DNA of 64,000 nt from Dyadobacter crusticola DSM 16708 (GTDB taxonomy: Bacteria > Bacteroidota > Bacteroidia > Cytophagales > Spirosomataceae): positions 19,698 to 83,697 of the forward strand of contig NZ_JNJB01000018.1 in assembly GCF_000701505.1 (NCBI RefSeq). Direction: 5' to 3'. Positions within the stretch are counted from its first letter, which is position 1, and each line of letters opens with the position of its first letter. The notes under the pieces were generated by a model. That model saw nothing but the letters and a program-made list of their open reading frames with translations, made no database searches and was not told where the DNA came from. Positions 16,856 through 25,497 of this stretch are shown piece after piece. The position numbers and the translations under genes are program-made.

Positions 16856-17953
16856 TCAGGAGATAAATTGCTTGCAGACCTCGGCCAACCGGTCGAGGTC
16901 TTTTTGTTGGTGCGCCGCGCTGATTACAATGCGGGTTACCGGCTCGGAGGAAGGCAGCGGGTAAGAAAAACAGGAAGCCATAATGCCGTTTTCCAGGAGG
17001 AAATCAGATAAACGGACGTTGTTGCTGCAAAATACCGGGTAATGTGCAATGGATTCGAACAGAGTTCCTGAATCCCTAAATAAGTTGCTGAAATGATTGA
17101 TATTTTGGGTTAGAACCTGGTGCATCTGATTATATATTCCATTTTGCATAAGCTTGTTAAATGCAAATGCATAAGAAGGAGCTGGCGGCGATGCGCCTGC
17201 AAACCAGGGCGATTTGCTGAGGAAATCAATGTCCTGCTGTTCGCCCCAAACAATTCCGGCCGGTATCCCGAGCGCCTTGTTCAAAGAAGAGATAAACAAA
17301 GTCCTGGCTTTTAAAGCTGTATTCAAATACGCATTTACACCCGATCCCGCAGTGCCGCACACGCCAAGCGAATGTGACTGATCAATAATGAGCCGGCAGT
17401 TTTCCGGAGCTGAAATGTGGTTGAAAATGGAGAGGTCAAGGTATTCAGCGAAAGGAGAACCAATTGCGTCAGTACAGATGATATGGAAAGTATCACCTGC
17501 GCCTGCATTGATAAGTGATACAGTTTGATGCGCCCAGGTATTCCATTCTGCATTATTGCGTTCGTATTTGTTACCCCAAAGTGCAGGGTGAACACGCGGC
17601 GCGTAATGGTAGGTTATGGTGTCGGCCTGATCAATTGCATAAACTAAGTTTTCAATTTCCCGCATTAGAATCTGCCCAGCCAGCATTCCTGAGGATATCA
17701 GCAATGCTGCCGGCACTTCTTGCCACGCTGCAAAACGTGCCTCTGCCTCACGGAAAATACCCAGCTGCAGACTGTTATTTCTTGAACTGCCGAAGTGTGT
17801 CCCGTACCTGCTGATACCTTCGTTCAAAAATGTTTGAAAGTCGGGATTATGTCCCATTCCAAGGTAATCTGTTCCGCTAAACCACAGGTATTCTTTTCCC
17901 TTATCAGTTTTGACGGTCCGCCCGGGCAGGTGATTTGTCAGGTATAATGCCAC
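16856..17953 (-). CDS. BioF-like PLP-dependent aminotransferase-fold enzyme (class I/II)
   Basis: 365 aa from a GTG 3 bp after the epimerase stop. It has the alpha-oxoamine synthase layout of 8-amino-7-oxononanoate synthase and 2-amino-3-ketobutyrate ligase: 'LWFSGTDYLGMGHNPDF', 'RYGTHFGSSRNNSLQLGIF', 'ALLISSGMLAGQ', 'IIDQSHSLGVCGTAGSG' (Asp191 for the PLP ring nitrogen, then His) and the Schiff-base lysine Lys226 in 'SSLNKALGIPAG'. The usual glycine-rich 'GKALG-x-x-G' is altered, and the protein is about 20-30 residues shorter than true BioF. No other biotin genes lie nearby. Coupling to a dipeptide epimerase suggests amino-acid or muropeptide catabolism, but the substrate is not known. Confidence 0.75.
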   Translation of the reverse strand: MALYLTNHLPGRTVKTDKGKEYLWFSGTDYLGMGHNPDFQTFLNEGISRYGTHFGSSRNNSLQLGIFREAEARFAAWQEVPAALLISSGMLAGQILMREIENLVYAIDQADTITYHYAPRVHPALWGNKYERNNAEWNTWAHQTVSLINAGAGDTFHIICTDAIGSPFAEYLDLSIFNHISAPENCRLIIDQSHSLGVCGTAGSGVNAYLNTALKARTLFISSLNKALGIPAGIVWGEQQDIDFLSKSPWFAGASPPAPSYAFAFNKLMQNGIYNQMHQVLTQNINHFSNLFRDSGTLFESIAHYPVFCSNNVRLSDFLLENGIMASCFSYPLPSSEPVTRIVISAAHQQKDLDRLAEVCKQFIS

Positions 17954-17956
17954 GAT

Positions 17957-18979
17957 CTACACGGTTGGAAATTTCAGGAGGGCGCCGCTTCCATTCCGTT
18001 GTGGAAAAACAATGCGGCCGAAATCAAATCCAACTCCGTCAGCCGGATCATTGGTGATCAGTAAAGATCCGTCCATATCAACATAGTCGAGCAGCGGCAG
18101 CAGGTGCGCAATGGAGGATATACCCACACTGGTTTCGGTCATGCAGCCTACCATTGTTTTCATACCAAGTGATTTTGCTTCGGCAATCATCCTTTTGGCA
18201 GCGGTAGGGCCGCCGCACTTGGTGAGTTTTACATTGATTCCATGAAAAAGGCCCGAACAGTCTTTCACGTCACTTTCCAGAATGCAGCTTTCATCGGCTA
18301 TCACTGGCAGTGCGCATTCGGCGAATACCCTTTTCATTCCGTCGGTATCCTGGGCGGGAAGCGGCTGTTCAATGAACTCCACGCCCAGCGCTTTCAATTT
18401 TGGCGCAAATGCAATGGTCTGATCTGCTGTCCAGGCGCAATTTGCATCTACTCGGAAGATTGCATCCGTATGTCGTCGCAGTTCCTGCACGATCCGCAAA
18501 TCGTCAGCCGTTCCTAACTTGATCTTGTAGATCGGCCAGGGGAGCTCCTGCATTTTGAAAACCATTTTTTCGACCGAATCAATGCCGATCGTGAAGTTGG
18601 TAAGTGGGATATTTTCGAGGGATAAGCCCCAGTTTTCATAAAGTTTTTTACCCGCCTTTTTGGCAAAAAAATCGTGTGCAGCTTCGTCCAATGCGCACTG
18701 CGCGAATGAATTTTCTTTCAGGGCCGGATGGACCAGCGCCCAGAGTTCCTCCGCAGATTGATAGTTACCCGCCTCCACGATAGCTCTCGCTTGTTCCAGG
18801 GCATCCATCATGTTATCGATCGTTACGCCGTAGTAAGGATTGGCAGTAGCTTCTCCAAGCCCGCTCGAAGTTTCATCGGCAAGCTCCACAATCAGTGTTT
18901 GCTGCACATCGCGCGAATCGTGGGCGATCGTGAAAGTATGTCTTAAATCAAGGTCGAAAGTGTGGTATATCAGCTTCAT
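17957..18979 (-). CDS. dipeptide epimerase (L-Ala-D/L-Glu epimerase family, enolase superfamily)
   Basis: 340 aa. Enolase-superfamily catalytic set: KxK at Lys152/Lys154 ('YKIKLG'), metal ligands Asp178 ('RVDAN'), Glu204 ('FIEQP') and Asp229 ('IADES'), and the second-base region 'KLTKCGG' at about 251-257. This arrangement is that of the muconate-lactonising/dipeptide-epimerase branch, whose members invert one residue of a dipeptide, classically L-Ala-D-Glu from recycled peptidoglycan. Substrate preference varies in Cytophagales, so other dipeptides are possible. It starts 11 bp after the nadK stop and is 3 bp from the PLP enzyme, so the three are almost certainly one transcript. Confidence 0.88.
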   Translation of the reverse strand: MKLIYHTFDLDLRHTFTIAHDSRDVQQTLIVELADETSSGLGEATANPYYGVTIDNMMDALEQARAIVEAGNYQSAEELWALVHPALKENSFAQCALDEAAHDFFAKKAGKKLYENWGLSLENIPLTNFTIGIDSVEKMVFKMQELPWPIYKIKLGTADDLRIVQELRRHTDAIFRVDANCAWTADQTIAFAPKLKALGVEFIEQPLPAQDTDGMKRVFAECALPVIADESCILESDVKDCSGLFHGINVKLTKCGGPTAAKRMIAEAKSLGMKTMVGCMTETSVGISSIAHLLPLLDYVDMDGSLLITNDPADGVGFDFGRIVFPQRNGSGALLKFPTV

Positions 18980-18990
18980 GGAGGTGAAAT

Positions 18991-19866
18991 TTAATTGCGC
19001 ATATCAAGTCCCCACGACAGTTTGTTTCTTAGTGTATTCAGAAAGCTGTCGTCTTTCATCTTGATCAGCTTGGCGGTAAAATCGGCTTTTTTGACTGTCA
19101 GCAGTGTGTTTTCATCAACAATCCTGGATCTGGCATCCAGGGAAACGAGGAAATTGTTGCTCCGGCTCTTTACTTCCAGCCTGATCAATGCGGTATCTTC
19201 TACAATTAGCGGGCGTACATTGAGGTTGTGCGGGCTGATCGGGGTTATAATAAAGTTTTGTGAATGCGGCATCAGCACCGGTCCGCCGCAGCTGAGCGAG
19301 TATCCCGTAGAGCCCGTAGGCGTTGATACAATCAGACCATCTGCCCAGTAGGAATTCAGAAATTCCTGGTTCAGATAGGTATGAACCGTGATCATTGAAG
19401 AAGTATCGGTTTTGGTGATTGTAAAATCATTGAGACCAAAATTCAACCCATCAAAAAGATCCAGGTTAGATTCAATGGCGACCAATGTCCTTTCGTCAAT
19501 GCGGAATTGGCTTGTTTCCAATGCATTTACCATATCCGTAATCCGCTCGGGAGGTACTGTGGCGAGAAACCCGAGCCGGCCTGTATTGATCCCCACAGCG
19601 GGGATGAGGCGCCTTCCAACGTGCGAGACCGTTTCCAGCAAGGTACCGTCTCCGCCCATACTCACGATCAGATGCGCGTCGTACAGTTCTTGGGGCTTTT
19701 CGTAAACCAGCTCCGAGTAATGGGCTATACCCACCTGGTCTAAAAAAGCTCGGAACGTTTTTGAGAGCTGTATTTCAATTTTCCTGCGGTTCAGTTCATT
19801 GAACATGTTTTCAATAAACGGTCGGGCGGACTCATTAAAATTGCGTCCATGAATGGCTATTTTCAT
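18991..19866 (-). CDS. nadK: NAD kinase
   Basis: Phosphorylates NAD to NADP in the cytoplasm. 291 aa from the ATG 19866 ('MKIAIHGRNF'), chosen over a longer 307-aa reading that adds 16 residues absent in the family. The catalytic GGDG motif is at residues 71-74 ('VSMGGDGTLLE'), with 'INTGRLGFLA', 'ERTLVAI', the NAD-binding 'LNDFTITK', and 'GLIVSTPTGSTGYSLSCGGP' in the C-terminal domain. It lies in a minus-strand run with a CBS-domain gene upstream and the epimerase downstream. Confidence 0.97.
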   Translation of the reverse strand: MKIAIHGRNFNESARPFIENMFNELNRRKIEIQLSKTFRAFLDQVGIAHYSELVYEKPQELYDAHLIVSMGGDGTLLETVSHVGRRLIPAVGINTGRLGFLATVPPERITDMVNALETSQFRIDERTLVAIESNLDLFDGLNFGLNDFTITKTDTSSMITVHTYLNQEFLNSYWADGLIVSTPTGSTGYSLSCGGPVLMPHSQNFIITPISPHNLNVRPLIVEDTALIRLEVKSRSNNFLVSLDARSRIVDENTLLTVKKADFTAKLIKMKDDSFLNTLRNKLSWGLDMRN

Positions 19867-19958
19867 GAAGAAAAGTGATAATACAGATGGTTCCTTCCGA
19901 AAGATAAGCGACAAATATGCCGTTTCAAAAGTCGGCGGGAATTTGAAAGGGAAAAGAA

Positions 19959-20630
19959 CTAGGTAGCGAGGTATCTCAAAAGCATGTCCAGACGCTCCTG
20001 GTCGAAGCTTTCGATCGGATCGTTGGCGTGTGCTTCAACGATGTCGTAACCGAAACGTTCCAGGGTTGCAATAATGGGGGTAATGCTGGTGCGGTTGAGT
20101 TTTAAAGTCAGCTGAGCTTCGTTTGTCGGGTTGTAAACCTCTCCCGAAGAATAGTAGCTGCTTAGTATTTTGGTTCCGTTGGATTCTATCAGGCGGCTGA
20201 TCTCTGATAATGAATAGCTTCTTTCAGCCACTTTAAGCACGATAACCGCGCCTTTTTCCTGAACTCCAAGCTCATTGACAAAATGTTCGATCAGATCGCT
20301 CACCAGAATGCTGCCGGCGAAGCTGCGGTCTTCATGCAAAACGGGGATAATCCTCAACCCGAATTGATTTACTAATCGCAACAATTCATAAGGATGCTGG
20401 TCTTCTGAGGCGAAAATATCCTTGTGCTGAATGATGATTTTGGAAAGAACTTCGGAGCTGTCGACAATATCAAATAGGATATCCTCTGAAACGATTCCCT
20501 GATAAGCGCCAAGATCCGCGACGATCAGCTGCTTGACACCAAATTCATCCATCCAATCCAATGCCGTAGCCACCGAGTCGGTTGGTTTAAGCACAGGAAT
20601 CATCGGATTTATAAGGGAAATTGCAAGCAT
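19959..20630 (-). CDS. CBS-domain pair protein
   Basis: 223 aa. Two cystathionine-beta-synthase (CBS) motifs: one near residues 8-70 ('MIPVLKPTDSVATALDWMDEFGVKQLIV') and one near 75-140 ('HPYELLRLVNQFGLRIIPVLHEDRSFAGSILVSDL'). A C-terminal alpha/beta ACT-like region follows ('AVIVLKVAERSYSLSEISRLIESNGTKI'). CBS pairs usually sense adenine nucleotides, NAD-like ligands or S-adenosylmethionine. Sitting next to nadK makes a nucleotide-sensing role attractive, but there is no direct evidence. It starts at an ATG and is separated from nadK by about 90 bp. Confidence 0.85.
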   Translation of the reverse strand: MLAISLINPMIPVLKPTDSVATALDWMDEFGVKQLIVADLGAYQGIVSEDILFDIVDSSEVLSKIIIQHKDIFASEDQHPYELLRLVNQFGLRIIPVLHEDRSFAGSILVSDLIEHFVNELGVQEKGAVIVLKVAERSYSLSEISRLIESNGTKILSSYYSSGEVYNPTNEAQLTLKLNRTSITPIIATLERFGYDIVEAHANDPIESFDQERLDMLLRYLAT

Positions 20631-20717
20631 TTTCGGAACGTCTTTTTTCGAAGCTATAAAAAAACTATATATGTATCAACTTTCGTCAAAAAAGAAATTT
20701 CCCTGAAGCTGCCTGAC

Positions 20718-21491
20718 TTACACCATCGGCACTGAAACAGTCTTTTCTAGGAAACTCTCTAAAATCACATTGAATTCTTCGGGATGCTCCATCATAGGCG
20801 CGTGACAGCACTTATCAATGAAGTAAAGCTCCGAGTTGGCAATCAGCCTGTTGAACTCATAACCGACGTGAGGCGGTGTAATGGTATCATTCAAGCCCCA
20901 AACCAGCAGTGTAGGAACGTTGATTTCGTGTAAATCTTTTGCCAGGTTGTGTCTTTGTGCAGATTTAGCAATTCCAACGATGCTCATGCACTTCGGAATG
21001 CTGGAAGTAGTTTCAAAAACTTCATCGATCAGATCCTTGGTAGCGACCTGCGGATCATAGAAAGTATAAGCAACTCGCTCTTTGATGTAATCGTAACTGC
21101 CACGTTTAGGGAAGGAGCCTCCCATTGAATTTTCGAACAATCCGGAGCTTCCTGTCAACACGAGCTTATTAACGTTGCTTTGATTTTTCAATGTATAGAG
21201 CAAGCCGATATGTCCGCCGAGCGAATTCCCGATCACAGTGACATTTGAAAGCGCCTTAAAAGCAACGAAATCTTCCAGAAATGCGAGCAATGCTTCCAGT
21301 CCGGCTTCTCTCGGAGGCAGTTCGTAGATCGGCAAAAGCGGGATAACTACCCGGTAACGGTCAGAGAAATGGTCGATAATACCATCCCAGTTACTCAGCG
21401 CACCGAAAAGGCCATGCAAAAGCAGCAATGTTTCGCCCTTCCCTTCGTCGATAAACTGAAACCTGCCTTCTGCATGTACTGGATATTTCAT
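20718..21491 (-). CDS. alpha/beta-fold hydrolase
   Basis: 257 aa. The fold's oxyanion region 'LLLHGLFGALSNW' is at about residues 24-36, the nucleophile elbow 'GNSLGGHIG' at about 87-95, the acid in 'WGLNDTITPP', and the catalytic His in 'CCHAPMMEHPEEF'. Serine hydrolases of this type include esterases, haloperoxidase-like enzymes and C-C hydrolases, and the substrate cannot be named. No signal peptide, so cytoplasmic. It is first in the minus-strand run that leads to the CBS gene and nadK. A gap of about 87 bp separates it from the CBS gene, so cotranscription is possible but unproven. Confidence 0.88.
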   Translation of the reverse strand: MKYPVHAEGRFQFIDEGKGETLLLLHGLFGALSNWDGIIDHFSDRYRVVIPLLPIYELPPREAGLEALLAFLEDFVAFKALSNVTVIGNSLGGHIGLLYTLKNQSNVNKLVLTGSSGLFENSMGGSFPKRGSYDYIKERVAYTFYDPQVATKDLIDEVFETTSSIPKCMSIVGIAKSAQRHNLAKDLHEINVPTLLVWGLNDTITPPHVGYEFNRLIANSELYFIDKCCHAPMMEHPEEFNVILESFLEKTVSVPMV

Positions 21492-21917
21492 GCGCTTATT
21501 GTGGATTTGGATTATGAAAAGGTATTATAAATCTGAGCTTAGAACCGATTATAACTTAAGAAAGAAACAACTGAATGATTCGGTTACTCTACAAAACTAG
21601 TTATTTTTTCAATTCGTTCAGCGTGTAAAGCAACTTCGGCAAAATCATTTTCTTGTAAATATTATATTAATATGACAGGAACTAAGTGTTTGCCATTGAA
21701 TGGTGCAATTTCGTTCCGTGGTTGCTTAGGACGGGCCGCTTTTCTGACGGTAAATCCAGGGAAGTAGCGCCTTCCTTCTACAATTCTTACAAGGTAAGCG
21801 GAAGCCGTAACAAATCTTTATAAAAAACATACTGCACCTGCCGAAAGTTAGAGAGAAAATACTTTTAAGCGCATTAGAAAAAAATTAGAAAACAATTATT
21901 TCGGCGGGCTGTCACAT
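21492..21917. other. 426-bp intergenic region between divergent hydrolase genes, mostly unexplained
   Basis: The longest gene-free gap in the window. It should contain two divergent promoters. A near-consensus TACTTTTA at 21860-21867 fits the plus-strand esterase. The middle (about 21665-21820) is richer in GC and holds several short inverted repeats, for example CTTAC-AAGG-TAAG and GGAAG...CTTCC. I recognise no riboswitch or RNA family. A 31-codon ORF at 21672-21767 starts with ATG but has no known relative. Confidence 0.5.
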
Positions 21918-22838
21918 ATGGGTAAATTCTGCAAAATCGTAAGTTTTAGCTGGCTGTTGGGGTTTGTGCTGGCAGTACGTTTCAGCGCTTTTGCGCAGGA
22001 AGAAATGGTGCTTTATCCCAATGCGGTACCGAATTCAATTGCTGGTCCCGACAAGGAAACTAACAAGGATTTCATAATAAGGAATGTTTCCAAGCCCACA
22101 TTAAAGGTGTTTTTACCCGATCCTGCGCTTGCAAACGGAACTGCGGTGATCGTTTGTCCGGGAGGCGGATATGGTGTTTTGGTGATCGATCGGGAGGGTT
22201 ACCAGGTTGCCAAAGAATTGAACAAAATCGGGATTGCTGCATTTGTACTCAAATACAGGCTGCCTTCGGAGGAGATTATGAAAGATAAGTCCGTGGGCCC
22301 ATTGCAGGACGCGCAGCAGGCAATTGCGCTGGTTCGGGAACGGGCAGCGCAATGGAAAGTTGACCCAAACAAAATAGGGATAATGGGTTTCTCAGCTGGC
22401 GGACATCTGGCTGCAACGGCAGGTACCCACTACGACAGCAGTTTTATCGCAAACCCGAAGAAGACCAGCTTGCGACCTGATTTTATGATTCTTGTGTATC
22501 CGGTCATCAGCTTTACAGACAAAATTGGGCATAAGGGATCTTCGGCAAATCTGTTGGGCCAAAATCCATCTATGGAAAAGGTGAAATACTTTTCCAACGA
22601 GCAGCAGGTGACCAAATCTACGCCTCCCGCCTACATCACGCATGCGGGTGACGACACGGTTGTTCCCGTATCAAACAGTATCCGGTTTTACGAAGCATTG
22701 AATGCAAAGGGAGTCTCCGCCGACCTGCATATCTATTCCGAAGGCGAGCACGGGTATCTTAAAGAACCTTCATTTGACGAGTGGTTTGGGAGGTGCAAGC
22801 GCTGGATGCACGTAAACGGATTGCTATCTCAGAAATGA
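21918..22838 (+). CDS. secreted alpha/beta hydrolase, acetyl-esterase/lipase type
   Basis: 306 aa. A signal peptide (residues 1-26, ending 'FSAFAQE') sends it to the periplasm or beyond. Motifs: 'VIVCPGGGYGVLVIDREGYQVAKEL' (oxyanion hole in place of HGGG), 'KIGIMGFSAGGHLAATAGTHY' (nucleophile G-x-S-x-G-G), 'HAGDDTVVPVSNS' (acid) and 'YSEGEHGYL' (His). This is the pattern of BD-FAE/xylan acetylesterase-like enzymes that remove acetyl or feruloyl groups from plant polysaccharides, a fitting trait for a polymer-degrading bacterium. The precise substrate is inferred. It converges with, and overlaps by 10 bp, the dehydratase-like gene on the other strand. Confidence 0.88.
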   Translation: MGKFCKIVSFSWLLGFVLAVRFSAFAQEEMVLYPNAVPNSIAGPDKETNKDFIIRNVSKPTLKVFLPDPALANGTAVIVCPGGGYGVLVIDREGYQVAKELNKIGIAAFVLKYRLPSEEIMKDKSVGPLQDAQQAIALVRERAAQWKVDPNKIGIMGFSAGGHLAATAGTHYDSSFIANPKKTSLRPDFMILVYPVISFTDKIGHKGSSANLLGQNPSMEKVKYFSNEQQVTKSTPPAYITHAGDDTVVPVSNSIRFYEALNAKGVSADLHIYSEGEHGYLKEPSFDEWFGRCKRWMHVNGLLSQK

Positions 22839-23980
22839 AATCCTGCATTTGCCTTTGACAAAACTCGATCGGCAATACTGCCATATTCCGGTAAGATCTG
22901 TTTCAATGCTGCGATAATTTCGTTGGGACTGCCTGATTTCAATGCAGTGCTGAGATTCGCAAATATAATTTCAAAATTCAGGGAGCAGACTTCGTCGGAG
23001 ACTGCAATGCGCATTCCTGGATGTGAAGCGGGTATTTCTGTCTCATCATCATTAAGCAGATCTTCGTGCAGCTTCTCACCGGGTCGCAGGCCGGTATAGC
23101 AGATACAGATATCCACGTGCGGTGTCAGCTTTTTCAAAGTGATCATTTGTTCTGCAACTGTGCGCACGGACACCGGTTCACCCATGTCGAAGAAAAGCAG
23201 CTTACCGTAATAGTCTGGCGAAGTCGCCTGAAGAACCAATTGACAAGCTTCATTTGGCGTCATTAAATAGCGGGTTGCCTTGGGGTGCGTAACCGTAACC
23301 GGCCCGCCGGCTTCAATCTGTCTTTGAAAGACAATAATAAATGAGCCGCTGGATCCCAGCACATTTCCGAACCGGGTGATCGTGAATTTCGTCTTTGATC
23401 TTTCCCCGGTTTGCCTGATATATAGTTCAGCCAGTCGCTTGGTGGCGCCCATTACACTGGCGGGGATAACTGCCTTGTCGGTTGATATGAAAATGAATTG
23501 GCTAACTCCATACCGAACAGCGAGATCTGCGAGGAGTTTTGTGCCAAAAACATTGGTCCGAACAGCTTCGTAGGGATGTTTCTCCATAACGGGCACGTGC
23601 TTGTATGCGGCTGCGTGAAAAAGAATTTTAGGGCGCGTCAGCTTGAAAACATGTTCCATTCTCGCCGGATCGGTGATGTCAGCGATGAAGGTAGCAAGCT
23701 TGATATGCGGAAAACGGATTTGTAAAGAAGCTTCAACTTCGGTCAGCAGCGTTTCAGACTGGTCCACGAGGATCAGGCACCTTGGGTTGAATTGACACAC
23801 CTGCATCGCCAGCTCGCTTCCAATGGACCCCGCAGCGCCTGTAATCAGGATATCAGCATCACTGATCTGCTGGCGGATTGACTCATGATCTGTTTGGATT
23901 GGCTTACGGGAGAGCAGATGTTCGAGGTTGAATGCGCTTTGGTTTTCCTGAACCTGTTTGCAGGGAAGAGTTCGTGTCAT
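22829..23980 (-). CDS. nucleotide-sugar 4,6-dehydratase-like protein (CapD/FlaA1-type SDR, soluble form)
   Basis: 383 aa from the ATG at 23980. A longer reading from a TTG at 24040 would start beside a terminator stem and is rejected. Rossmann motif 'ILITGAAGSIGSELA', then 'DQSET', 'AAYKHVPVMEKHPYEAVRTNV' and 'FIFISTDKAVIPASVMGATKRLAELY'. The active-site Tyr of ordinary SDRs is Met here, typical of the UDP-GlcNAc 4,6-dehydratase branch (FlaA1, PglF, CapD). Late 'TRYLMTPNEACQLVLQA' and 'LRPGEKLHEDL' are characteristic. Unlike WbpM or CapD it lacks the N-terminal membrane region. It probably makes a 4-keto-6-deoxy sugar for surface glycans, although no glycan genes adjoin it. Confidence 0.88.
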   Translation of the reverse strand: MTRTLPCKQVQENQSAFNLEHLLSRKPIQTDHESIRQQISDADILITGAAGSIGSELAMQVCQFNPRCLILVDQSETLLTEVEASLQIRFPHIKLATFIADITDPARMEHVFKLTRPKILFHAAAYKHVPVMEKHPYEAVRTNVFGTKLLADLAVRYGVSQFIFISTDKAVIPASVMGATKRLAELYIRQTGERSKTKFTITRFGNVLGSSGSFIIVFQRQIEAGGPVTVTHPKATRYLMTPNEACQLVLQATSPDYYGKLLFFDMGEPVSVRTVAEQMITLKKLTPHVDICICYTGLRPGEKLHEDLLNDDETEIPASHPGMRIAVSDEVCSLNFEIIFANLSTALKSGSPNEIIAALKQILPEYGSIADRVLSKANAGFHF

Positions 23981-24040
23981 TTTAATATCTGTAAGTGCCG
24001 TAGATATCCTTTTGACGTGCGGTTCGGGAAAGGGTAACAA

Positions 24041-24068
24041 AAAAGAGCTGCAAATTTGCAGCTCTTTT
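24041..24068 (-). terminator. terminator of the nuoKLMN transcript
   Basis: A perfect 28-bp palindrome (AAAAGAGCTGCAAA and its complement) lies 24 bp downstream of the nuoN stop. The symmetric A/T tails could stop transcription from either side. Only the nuo transcript approaches from this side. Confidence 0.88.
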
Positions 24069-24091
24069 TACAAACCGGTTATTACAAAGTC

Positions 24092-25489
24092 TTAGATCAG
24101 GTTCTCGAATAGACCCGGAGCCAACCCAAACAAGATCGTCAGGAAAGTCGCCAGCACGAGAATAGCCTGATAGAATGGTGCAACGCGGATTTTAATAAGA
24201 TCGCCTTCTTTCAAGTAAGAAGAGATGATCACACGGAAGTAGTAGTAAATACCGACAGTTGACATTAAAACTGCAATCACTGTTATCCAAATAATACCTC
24301 GCTCTGCTGCACTTGTGAAGATGAAAAATTTGCCCCAGAAGCCGGCTGTCAACGGAATACCTGCCAGCGAGAGCATGGAGACGGTAAGCACAAATGCCAA
24401 TAATGGATTTTGCTTTGCCAATCCGTTGAATGCATCGTAGTATTCGTTCGGCTGACCTTCAATCGTCTTCTCTTTGGACACCAGCATCAGTACACCGAAT
24501 GCACAGATTGTAGAGAGCGAGTAAGCCAGCGAATAGAAAATGATAGCGTTTTGTGATGGTTTCGACAACGCGGTTAGTGCGATCAGCAGGTAACCCGCGT
24601 GCGATATACCCGAGTAGGCCAGCATTCTTTTAAAGCTGTTCTGGCTTGTAGCGCCGATGTTACCAACCAGCAGCGTAAGTACCGCGATCGCTGCGACAAC
24701 GATCCACCAGAATCCGTAAATACCCGTGAAAGAGCCGCTCAGTAAACGGTACAAGGCAGCAAATCCAGCAGTCTTTACAACTGTCGACATGAAAGTCGTG
24801 AAAATCGTCGGTGCACCTTCGTATACATCGGGAGTCCAGAAGTGAAAAGGCGCGGCAGATACCTTGAAAAGCATCCCAATCAGCAGCAGTAGCAGACCTG
24901 CATAAAGTATGTAGGACTGTGAGCCGACAGGCATATTAGATGCAAATCCTTGTATATGTTCCAATTTGAAAGAACCCGTGGCGCCGTACAGCAAAGTCAT
25001 TCCGAAAAGCATAAAGCCGGTAGCAAATGCGCCCATCAGAAAGTACTTAAGGGCCGCTTCGTTGGAGCGTAGGTTACGCTTGTTGCTTCCCGTAAGCACG
25101 TACATAGCGACAGACAGGATTTCAACACCGATAAACAGCATGATTAGATGCTGAAAACCCACCATCATGAATGCACCGACAAGGGAAAATAACATTAGTC
25201 CGTAGTACTCAGCCGGTTCGGAATCTGCATTATCCTGAAAGCCGCCTGAAATTGCCACGATCATAAACGCAGAGAGCAATATGATGCCATTGAATGCCAA
25301 GGTCACATTGTCAACCCGCAGCATATCGTAGAAATAAAGTATCGGCCCTTTGTTCCACTCGGCGAAGTTGCCAGCCAGCGCTATCAACAGAAAAAATAAG
25401 GTTGCAGGCAAAAGGATATTTTTTGATTTCGAGAAACCCAGAAAGAGGGTCACGACTCCAAAAAATGACAACAGAATAATGGGGTACAT
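24092..25489 (-). CDS. nuoN: NADH-quinone oxidoreductase subunit N
   Basis: An antiporter-like membrane subunit of complex I and one of its proton channels. 465 aa with about 13-14 hydrophobic segments. The Mrp-antiporter core includes 'LLIGMLFKVSAAPFHFWTPDVYEGAPT', with the channel Lys and the signature H-F-W-x-P-D-x-Y-E-G, and 'LAYSGISHAGYLLIAL'. Ends 'LAPGLFENLI'. It is 8 bp from nuoM upstream and is the last gene of a four-gene set closed by a terminator. Confidence 0.97.
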   Translation of the reverse strand: MYPIILLSFFGVVTLFLGFSKSKNILLPATLFFLLIALAGNFAEWNKGPILYFYDMLRVDNVTLAFNGIILLSAFMIVAISGGFQDNADSEPAEYYGLMLFSLVGAFMMVGFQHLIMLFIGVEILSVAMYVLTGSNKRNLRSNEAALKYFLMGAFATGFMLFGMTLLYGATGSFKLEHIQGFASNMPVGSQSYILYAGLLLLLIGMLFKVSAAPFHFWTPDVYEGAPTIFTTFMSTVVKTAGFAALYRLLSGSFTGIYGFWWIVVAAIAVLTLLVGNIGATSQNSFKRMLAYSGISHAGYLLIALTALSKPSQNAIIFYSLAYSLSTICAFGVLMLVSKEKTIEGQPNEYYDAFNGLAKQNPLLAFVLTVSMLSLAGIPLTAGFWGKFFIFTSAAERGIIWITVIAVLMSTVGIYYYFRVIISSYLKEGDLIKIRVAPFYQAILVLATFLTILFGLAPGLFENLI

Positions 25490-25497
25490 ATTTATAC

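Noticed and set aside
16856..17953. Calling the PLP enzyme bioF
   Set aside because: It is shorter than BioF, has an altered loop after the Schiff-base lysine and has no biotin genes nearby.
21672..21767. 31-codon ORF with ATG start in the long intergenic gap
   Set aside because: No homolog, export signal or codon-use support that I can see, so kept only as a note in the gap feature.
23981..24040. TTG start extending the dehydratase-like protein by 20 residues
   Set aside because: It would begin on the edge of the nuo terminator stem. The ATG at 23980 is better placed.
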